NCBI GenBank assembly: GCA_016710885.1
Contig: JADJUC010000003.1
Span: 124,001 to 188,000, forward strand
Source: Candidatus Proximibacter danicus
Lineage (GTDB): Bacteria; Pseudomonadota; Gammaproteobacteria; Burkholderiales; Rhodocyclaceae
Length of the DNA: 64,000 nt
Direction: 5' to 3'
A program made the position numbers and the translations under genes. Shown piece by piece: positions 57,864 through 64,000 of this stretch; position 1 is the stretch's first letter; each line of letters starts with the position of its first letter. The notes under the pieces were generated by a model, which saw nothing but the letters and a program-made list of their open reading frames with translations, searched no databases and was not told the DNA's origin.

Positions 57864-59933
57864 GTGAGCGACGGGATCAAGGCCGCACCAGCGCTGAAGG
57901 AAAAGCTCAAGAAGCTTGGCCTTTCCCGTTGCGACGACCTCGTTCTGCACCTGCCGCTGCGCTACGAGGACGAAACCCGCTGCTTCTCGATTGCTGACGC
58001 CCCGTGGGGCGAACCGGTGCAAGTCGAGGCGCAGGTGGTCGATGTCTCCGTCCAGTACCGGCCGCGCCGACAACTGGTGGCAAGGGTGCGCGAGATGGAG
58101 GCCAGCGGCGCGGAGAACGTGCTGACGCTGCGCTTCCTCAACTTCTACGGCAGCCAGACCAAGCAGCTCGAAACGGCGCGCGACAACGGACAGGTGCTGC
58201 GCCTGTTCGGCGAAATCCGCCAGGGTTTCCTCGGGCCGGAGATGGTGCATCCGCGCTATCGTGTTGTCGATCCGGGAGCGCCACTGCCCGGCGCCCTGAC
58301 GCCGGTCTATCCGACCACTGCGGGCGTCTCGCAGGCGGCGCTGCGCAAGGTGATTGCCGGCTGCCTGGCCGAAGCCGACCTGTCCGAATTCTTCGCCGCC
58401 GCCTGGCGCGAGCATTTCGGGCTCAGCGGTTTTGCCGAGGCCGTGCACTACCTGCATGCCCCGCCGCCCGGTGCTCCGCTTGGCGCCTTGCAGAGCCGCG
58501 ACCATCCGGCCTGGCGACGCATCAAGTTCGACGAAGTGCTGGCCCAGCAGCTCTCGCTGCGCCGCGCTTTTCTCGCCCGGCGCGAACGCGGTGCGCCGGT
58601 ACTCGAATCCTCCGGCGAATTGGCCAAACGCCTGCGCGCTGTGCTGCCTTTCGCGCTGACCGGCGCCCAGCAGCGCGTAGTCGCCGAGATCGACCACGAT
58701 CTGGCCCAGCCGCATCCGATGCAGCGTCTGCTGCAGGGCGACGTCGGCAGCGGCAAGACCATCGTCGGCGCGCTGGCTGCTTGTCGCGCCATCGAGGCCG
58801 GCTGGCAGGTGGCTTTCATGGCGCCGACCGAAATCCTCGCCGAGCAGCACTACCTCAAGCTGAAGGCCTGGCTGGAACCGCTCGGCATCCGCGTCGCCTG
58901 GCTGTCGGGCAGCCTGAAGGCAGCGGCCAAGAAGGCCATGCAATTGGAAGCTGCCACCGGTGCGCAACTGGTGGTCGGCACCCATGCGCTGATTCAGGAT
59001 GCAGTCGATTTTGCCCGCCTCGGGCTGGCCATCGTCGACGAGCAACACCGCTTTGGTGTGCAGCAGCGCTTGGCGTTGCGCCAGAAAGGTGGTGACGCCG
59101 CCAGTGGTGCTATCCCGCATCAGCTGATGATGTCGGCAACGCCGATCCCGCGCACGCTGGCCATGAGCTACTACGCCGACCTCGATGTCTCGGTGCTCGA
59201 CGAACTCCCGCCCGGCCGCACGCCGGTGCGCACCAAGCTGGTCGCCGATGCCCGCCGCGACGAAGTCACCGAGCGCGTGCGTGTCGCTGTCGCCGAAGGG
59301 CGGCAGGCCTACTGGGTCTGCCCGCTGATCGAGGAATCGGAAAAGTTACAGTTGCAGACGGCGCTGGATACGCATGCTGCACTCAGCGAGGAGCTGGAAG
59401 GCCTGCGCGTCGGCCTGGTGCACGGCCGCCTGAAGGCCGACGAAAAGGCGGCGACGATGGCAGCGTTTGCTGCCGGCGACATCGACGTGCTGGTGGCCAC
59501 CACCGTCATCGAGGTTGGCGTCGATGTGCCCAATGCCAGCCTGATGGTCATCGAACACGCCGAACGCTTCGGTTTGTCGCAACTGCACCAGCTGCGCGGC
59601 CGCGTCGGCCGTGGTGCACATGAGTCGGTCTGTGTGCTGCTCTACGCCGGGCCACTGTCGGAAACGGCGCGCGCACGACTGAAGATCATCTTCGAAAACA
59701 CCGACGGTTTCGAGATCGCTCGGCAGGATCTGCATCTGCGCGGCCCCGGAGAATTCATCGGCAGCCGGCAGAGCGGCGTGCCGTTGTTGCGCTATGCGGA
59801 TCTTGAAGCCGATGCTGATCTGATCGAGCTGGCGCGGGCCGAAGCCGAGCGCCTGCTGGCTGCAGACCACGCCGCGGTCGAACGCCATCTTGCGCGCTGG
59901 CTCGGGTCGCGCGAAGCGCTGCTGAAAGCATGA
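57864..59933 (+). CDS. recG: ATP-dependent DNA helicase RecG
   Basis: Branch-migration helicase that regresses stalled forks; 689 residues from a GTG start, the usual length. Order: wedge/OB domain (about 50-150), helicase motif I GDVGSGKT near 293, motif II as DEQHRFG near 392, motif III SATPIPRTLAM, motif V TTVIEVGVDVP and motif VI QLRGRVGRG near 577. The TRG-like C-terminal region (LHLRGPGEFIGSRQSG) is intact. Confidence 0.95.
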   Translation: MSDGIKAAPALKEKLKKLGLSRCDDLVLHLPLRYEDETRCFSIADAPWGEPVQVEAQVVDVSVQYRPRRQLVARVREMEASGAENVLTLRFLNFYGSQTKQLETARDNGQVLRLFGEIRQGFLGPEMVHPRYRVVDPGAPLPGALTPVYPTTAGVSQAALRKVIAGCLAEADLSEFFAAAWREHFGLSGFAEAVHYLHAPPPGAPLGALQSRDHPAWRRIKFDEVLAQQLSLRRAFLARRERGAPVLESSGELAKRLRAVLPFALTGAQQRVVAEIDHDLAQPHPMQRLLQGDVGSGKTIVGALAACRAIEAGWQVAFMAPTEILAEQHYLKLKAWLEPLGIRVAWLSGSLKAAAKKAMQLEAATGAQLVVGTHALIQDAVDFARLGLAIVDEQHRFGVQQRLALRQKGGDAASGAIPHQLMMSATPIPRTLAMSYYADLDVSVLDELPPGRTPVRTKLVADARRDEVTERVRVAVAEGRQAYWVCPLIEESEKLQLQTALDTHAALSEELEGLRVGLVHGRLKADEKAATMAAFAAGDIDVLVATTVIEVGVDVPNASLMVIEHAERFGLSQLHQLRGRVGRGAHESVCVLLYAGPLSETARARLKIIFENTDGFEIARQDLHLRGPGEFIGSRQSGVPLLRYADLEADADLIELARAEAERLLAADHAAVERHLARWLGSREALLKA

Positions 59934-60027
59934 TCCTGAGATACCCGGCGCTGGCGGCTGGTGCAGGGGTCGGCACAAGGCTAAGGTGCGCAGACCTGAA
60001 CAGCCAGGAAGAACGGAGACACCCTCG

Positions 60028-61914
60028 ATGAGCAACCAGTATGGCCTGATGCAGGCAGCACGATTAAAGCCGCTGTTCTGGACGCAGTTTCTCGGCGCCT
60101 TCAACGACAATCTGTACAAGAATGCGCTGGTGGTCATGCTCACCTTTCAGTCCGTGCAGTGGACGACGTTGCGGCCGGAAATTCTGGCCAACCTCGCGGC
60201 CGGGCTGTTCATCCTGCCTTTCTTCCTCTTTTCGGCCACCGCCGGCCAGCTTGCCGACAAGTACGACAAGGCCTGGCTGGCGCGGCAGACCAAACTGCTC
60301 GAAGTGCTGATCATGGGCGTGGCTGCCGCCGGGTTCTTCATCCACAGCCTGGCGCTTCTTCTCGCCGCCCTGTTCCTGCTCGGCTTGCAGTCGACACTGT
60401 TCGGCCCGGTCAAATACGCCATCCTGCCGCAGCACCTCAAGGAGGAGGAGCTGGTCGGTGGCAACGCACTGGTCGAGGCCGGCACCTTTGTTGCCATCCT
60501 GATCGGCACACTGGCCGGTGGCCTGCTCGCCGGTGCCGGTCTTGATCCCTTGTGGATCGCGGGTGCCGGGGTGGTGGTGGCGATTGTTGGCTACGTCGCC
60601 AGCCGCGGCATTCCCGTGGCGCCGGCACCCGCGCCGATGCTCAAGATCAACCCGAACCCGCTGACCGAAACCTGGCGCAATATCGGCTTTGCGCGCGAGA
60701 ACCGCACGGTATTCCTCTCGATCCTCGGGATCTCCTGGTTCTGGCTCTATGGCGCACTTTTCCTGGCGCAATTCCCTGCCTTCGGCAAGGATGTGCTGGG
60801 CGGCGGGGAAGGGGCGGTCACCTTGTTGCTGGCAGTGTTCACCGTCGGCATCGGTATTGGTTCGCTGCTCTGCGAACGCCTGTCGGCACGTCATGTGGAA
60901 CTCGGGCTGGTGCCTTTCGGTTCGATCGGCCTGACCATTTTTGGCCTCGATCTGGCGCTGGCCTCGATGTTGCTGGCGCCAGTAGCGGCAGCCGCTCCCC
61001 TGCCGGTCGGTGCGCTGCTGGCCCAGGCGACAACCTGGCGGATCATGGCCGACCTGCTGCTGCTCGGGCTCTTCGGCGGCCTCTTCATCGTGCCGCTGTA
61101 TGCGCTGGTGCAGTTGCGCAGCGCGCCGGAACAGCGCGCCCGCATCATCGCCGCCAACAACATCCTCAACGCCTTATTCATGGTCGTCGGTGCGCTGGCG
61201 GCCGCCGGGCTGCTTGGCGCCGGGCTGTCGATTCCGCTGCTGTTTGCCGTCGCCGCCGTCTGCAATGCCGTCGTCGCGGCCTACATCTACGGGCTGGTGC
61301 CGGAGTTCCTGCTGCGCTTCCTGGCCTGGCTGCTGATCCACACGCTCTACCGGGTGAAGCAGCGCGGCGTCCAGCACATCCCGCACGAAGGCGCGGCGTT
61401 GGTGGTTTGCAACCACGTCAGTTTTGTCGATCCGGTGATCCTGATGGCGGTTTCGCCACGGCCGATCCGCTTCGTCATGGATCACCGCATCTTCAAGACC
61501 CCGATCATCTCCTTCATCTTCCGCCACACCCGCGCCATCCCCATCGCACCGGCGAAGGAAGATCCGGCGATGATGGAGCGCGCCTTCGACGAGGTCGAGA
61601 AGGCGCTGGGCGAAGGTGAACTGGTCGGTATTTTCCCGGAAGGGCGGATCACCGATAGCGGCGAACTCTATCCCTTCCGCCCCGGCGTTACGCGCATCCT
61701 CGAACGCAACCCGGTGCCGGTGGTCCCGCTGGCGCTGCAGGGGCTGTGGGGCAGCTTCTTTTCGCGCAAGGACGGTCCGGCGATGAGCAAGCCCTTCCGC
61801 CGAGGGCTGTTCTCGAAGATTGCCGTGGTCGGTGCGCCGCCCGTTGCACCGGAGGCCGCAACGCCGGAGCATCTGCAGGAAATCGTCGCCGGCCTCCGTG
61901 GCGACTGGAAGTAA
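60028..61914 (+). CDS. Fused lysophospholipid transporter (MFS) and acyltransferase (PlsC)
   Basis: Predicted to flip lysophospholipids inward and re-acylate them; 628 residues. The N-terminal part (about 1-410) is an LplT-type MFS permease with [17 protein letters not shown] and about twelve membrane segments. The C-terminal part (about 430-628) is a PlsC acyltransferase with the NHVSFVDP (HX4D) catalytic motif, and the [12 protein letters not shown] motif. No acyl-ACP synthetase domain follows, unlike the common three-part LplT-PlsC-Aas fusion. GGAG lies 9 nt before the start at 60028. Confidence 0.87.
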   Translation: MSNQYGLMQAARLKPLFWTQFLGAFNDNLYKNALVVMLTFQSVQWTTLRPEILANLAAGLFILPFFLFSATAGQLADKYDKAWLARQTKLLEVLIMGVAAAGFFIHSLALLLAALFLLGLQSTLFGPVKYAILPQHLKEEELVGGNALVEAGTFVAILIGTLAGGLLAGAGLDPLWIAGAGVVVAIVGYVASRGIPVAPAPAPMLKINPNPLTETWRNIGFARENRTVFLSILGISWFWLYGALFLAQFPAFGKDVLGGGEGAVTLLLAVFTVGIGIGSLLCERLSARHVELGLVPFGSIGLTIFGLDLALASMLLAPVAAAAPLPVGALLAQATTWRIMADLLLLGLFGGLFIVPLYALVQLRSAPEQRARIIAANNILNALFMVVGALAAAGLLGAGLSIPLLFAVAAVCNAVVAAYIYGLVPEFLLRFLAWLLIHTLYRVKQRGVQHIPHEGAALVVCNHVSFVDPVILMAVSPRPIRFVMDHRIFKTPIISFIFRHTRAIPIAPAKEDPAMMERAFDEVEKALGEGELVGIFPEGRITDSGELYPFRPGVTRILERNPVPVVPLALQGLWGSFFSRKDGPAMSKPFRRGLFSKIAVVGAPPVAPEAATPEHLQEIVAGLRGDWK

Positions 61915-61933
61915 AAGGGTAAAATCAGCCCCC

Positions 61934-62830
61934 ATGGAAATGCGCTTCGACCAACTCAAGGAACGCCTTGATCTCTACGAGAAGCTGATGCGGCTGGATA
62001 AGCCGATCGGCATCCTGCTGCTGCTCTGGCCGACGCTGTGGGGGCTGTGGTTTTCCGCGCTCGGGCAGCCGCATTGGCTGGTGGCGTGGATTTTCGTGCT
62101 CGGCACGGTGCTGATGCGTTCGGCCGGTTGTGTCATCAACGATTTCGCCGACCGTAATTTCGACCCGCAGGTGGAACGCACGAAGCATCGGCCGATGGCT
62201 GCCGGCAAGGTCAGTACGCGTGAGGCGATGGTGCTGTTTGCCGCCCTGGTGCTGTGTGCCTTCGTGCTGATCCTGCCGCTGAAAAGCTGGCTGGTCGCCG
62301 GCCTGTCGGTGCTGGCGTTATTTCTGGCGGCCTCGTATCCCTTCACCAAACGCTTCTTCGCCATCCCGCAGGCCTATCTCGGCGTCGCCTTTGGCTTCGG
62401 CATCCCGATGGCCTATGCGGCCAACCTCGGTACGGTGCCGGCGGAGGCCTGGTGGCTGTTGCTGGCCAACGTCTTCTGGGCCATCGCCTACGATACCGAA
62501 TACGCCATGGTCGACCGCGAGGATGACCTGAAGATCGGCATCAAGACATCAGCAATTACCTTCGGTCGTTTTGACGTTGCTGTCGTCATGGCCTGCTATG
62601 CCGCAACCTTGGCGCTCCTGGCGTGGGTGGGTCATGGCCTATCGATGGGAATGATTTACTTTGCCGGGTTGGGCGTTGCTGCCGTCATCGCCGGCTATCA
62701 CTTCACGCTGATTCGGCAACGCGAACCAGCCAAATGCTTCAAGGCTTTCCTGCACAACAACTGGTTGGGCCTGGCCGTTTTTTGCGGCATCGTGCTGGAT
62801 TTTTTGCTGGCTGGAGGTTTCCCGAAATGA
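61934..62830 (+). CDS. ubiA: 4-hydroxybenzoate octaprenyltransferase
   Basis: Inner-membrane prenyltransferase that joins the polyprenyl tail to 4-hydroxybenzoate in ubiquinone synthesis; 298 residues starting [20 protein letters not shown]. Both Mg-diphosphate motifs are seen: NDFADRNFD near residue 69 and [12 protein letters not shown] near 186, with about eight membrane segments. The longer frame from 61820 lies in the previous gene. The stop overlaps the next start by 4 nt. Confidence 0.96.
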   Translation: MEMRFDQLKERLDLYEKLMRLDKPIGILLLLWPTLWGLWFSALGQPHWLVAWIFVLGTVLMRSAGCVINDFADRNFDPQVERTKHRPMAAGKVSTREAMVLFAALVLCAFVLILPLKSWLVAGLSVLALFLAASYPFTKRFFAIPQAYLGVAFGFGIPMAYAANLGTVPAEAWWLLLANVFWAIAYDTEYAMVDREDDLKIGIKTSAITFGRFDVAVVMACYAATLALLAWVGHGLSMGMIYFAGLGVAAVIAGYHFTLIRQREPAKCFKAFLHNNWLGLAVFCGIVLDFLLAGGFPK

Positions 62831-63261
62831 AGCGACTAGGTGTTCTGTTCCTGAGTGCAATGGCCATCGTGGAGGCCGTTGCGCAAACTGAAGATATGCG
62901 CGAGCTGGTGAAATTCCCCCCGGCCGCCGAAGTGAATCTCCGTTTGGAGATGCGCAACAATCTGCGCGCGCTTAACGACATCCTGTCACTGGTCGCCGAC
63001 GGAAAACTGGCCGAAGCTTCGGTCGCTGCCGAAACCGAACTGGGGCAATCGGCGATGGGCAAGCACCGCAGCCAGCCGATGGCCGCCCGCCCGGGGCCGC
63101 ATATGCCGCAGGCCATGCACGCTATCGGCATGGACGGCCACAAAGCCGCCAGCGAGTTTGCCCGTATTGCCGCGACAGGTGATCGCGACAAGACCCTGGC
63201 GGCATTGCCCTCGCTCACGACTGCTTGTGTGGCCTGTCACTACAGCTATCGTGCCCGATGA
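62827..63261 (+). CDS. Cytochrome c'/c556-like monoheme protein
   Basis: Small periplasmic protein, 144 residues, with a signal peptide ([20 protein letters not shown]) and a single C-terminal heme-binding motif CVACHYSYR, the CxxCHxxYR form of cytochrome c' and c556. The rest is helical ([20 protein letters not shown]). The start overlaps the ubiA stop and the stop overlaps the ubiD start, so all three are translationally linked. Redox partner and role are unknown. Confidence 0.82.
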   Translation: MKRLGVLFLSAMAIVEAVAQTEDMRELVKFPPAAEVNLRLEMRNNLRALNDILSLVADGKLAEASVAAETELGQSAMGKHRSQPMAARPGPHMPQAMHAIGMDGHKAASEFARIAATGDRDKTLAALPSLTTACVACHYSYRAR

Positions 63262-64000
63262 AATACCACGACCTGCGCGACTTCATCGGACAGCTCGAGC
63301 GCCTCGGCGAACTCAAGCGCGTCAGCGTCGAGGTTGACCCGAAACTGGAGATGACCGAAATCTGCGACCGCGTGCTGCGTGCTGGCGGGCCAGCGATCCT
63401 GTTCGAGAAGGTCAAGGGGCACAGTATCCCGGTACTCGGCAACCTGTTCGGCACACCGCGCCGCGTGGCGCTGGGCATGGGGCAAGAGAGCGTGACCGCG
63501 CTGCGCGAAGTCGGCAAGACGCTGGCTTATCTGAAAGAGCCGGAACCGCCGAAGGGTCTGAAGGATGCCTGGGACAAGCTGCCGATGTTGAAGCAGGTGT
63601 TGTCGATGGCGCCGAAGGTGCTGTCGTCCGCGCCGTGTCAGGAAATCGTCTGGGAAGGCAAGGACGTCGACCTGTCGCGCCTGCCGATCCAGCATTGCTG
63701 GCCGGGCGACGTGGCGCCGCTGGTGACCTGGGGGCTGACCATCACGCGCGGCCCGAACAAATCGCGGCAGAATCTCGGCATCTATCGGCAACAACTTCTC
63801 GGCCCGAACAAGCTGATCATGCGCTGGCTGGCGCATCGCGGCGGTGCGCTGGATTTCCGTGATCACTGCCAGAAGTTTCCTGGCCAGCCTTACCCGGTGG
63901 CAGTGGCGCTCGGCGCCGACCCGGCGACCATTCTCGGCGCCGTGACGCCGGTGCCGGACACGCTGTCCGAATACCAGTTCGCCGGCCTGCTGCGTGGTTC
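63258..64000 (+). CDS. ubiD: 4-hydroxy-3-polyprenylbenzoate decarboxylase, 3' end outside window
   Basis: Prenylated-FMN-dependent decarboxylase of ubiquinone synthesis. The 247 visible codons begin [20 protein letters not shown] and include [20 protein letters not shown], the conserved [19 protein letters not shown] and the HRGGALDF segment, all UbiD-like (full length about 490). It would use cofactor made by UbiX, not seen here. ATG at 63258 overlaps the cytochrome stop. The frame is open to the last base. Confidence 0.95.
   Translation, partial: MKYHDLRDFIGQLERLGELKRVSVEVDPKLEMTEICDRVLRAGGPAILFEKVKGHSIPVLGNLFGTPRRVALGMGQESVTALREVGKTLAYLKEPEPPKGLKDAWDKLPMLKQVLSMAPKVLSSAPCQEIVWEGKDVDLSRLPIQHCWPGDVAPLVTWGLTITRGPNKSRQNLGIYRQQLLGPNKLIMRWLAHRGGALDFRDHCQKFPGQPYPVAVALGADPATILGAVTPVPDTLSEYQFAGLLRG

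Overview
The window looks like a chromosomal segment of a betaproteobacterium, most likely of the order Rhodocyclales (Dechloromonas/Azonexus-like). This is inferred from gene order, a PhaM-type polyhydroxybutyrate granule protein, a C-terminally extended ribosomal protein S3, ubiquinone genes and GC-rich codon use. It was not checked by any search. There is no rRNA operon, CRISPR array, prophage or insertion sequence. The middle 33 kb is the classic translation/transcription super-cluster and the two flanks are metabolic.

Left flank (1-18.6 kb). A branched-chain-amino-acid-type (HAAT) ABC transporter (livG, livH, livM, livK, livF) sits between two AMP-forming CoA ligases: a truncated acyl-CoA synthetase at the left edge and a phenylacetate-CoA-ligase-like protein. 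Then come a small secreted protein of unknown function, a class III CoA-transferase with a damaged 3' end, an auxin-efflux-type permease, PhaM, an orphan NarL-type response regulator, a membrane-anchored methyltransferase, a single-chain indolepyruvate ferredoxin oxidoreductase, a DUF808 membrane protein and a GlcD-like FAD oxidase. Together they suggest uptake of an organic acid, CoA activation and 2-oxoacid/aromatic amino acid catabolism; the substrate cannot be read from sequence.

Centre (18.7-51.2 kb). A strong promoter leads into tRNA-Tyr, tRNA-Gly, tRNA-Thr and tuf, followed by tRNA-Trp, secE-nusG, rplKA, rplJL and rpoBC. A promoter overlapping the rpoC stop codon then starts the str operon (rpsL, rpsG, fusA, second tuf). 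The S10, spc and alpha operons follow, ending with rplQ and a strong intrinsic terminator. Promoter-like sequences precede rplC, rplN and rpsM, each close to a hairpin.

Right flank (51.2-64 kb). A promoter carrying a PsrA-like palindrome drives a fatty-acid beta-oxidation pair (fadB-like, fadA-like). Then come a thioesterase-like protein, a DUF2802 protein overlapping a SPOR-domain protein, a palindromic repeat, a TPR protein, RidA, recG, a fused lysophospholipid transporter/acyltransferase, and ubiA, a cytochrome c' /c556-like protein and ubiD in overlapping order.

The main quality signal is a set of broken reading frames: single-base indels in livM, livK, the PaaK-like ligase and fusA, and a deletion with frame change in the CoA-transferase. 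Because EF-G is essential and its frame is restored by one base in a T run, sequence error is the simplest reading of at least the single-base cases. No clearly new defence or mobile system was seen.
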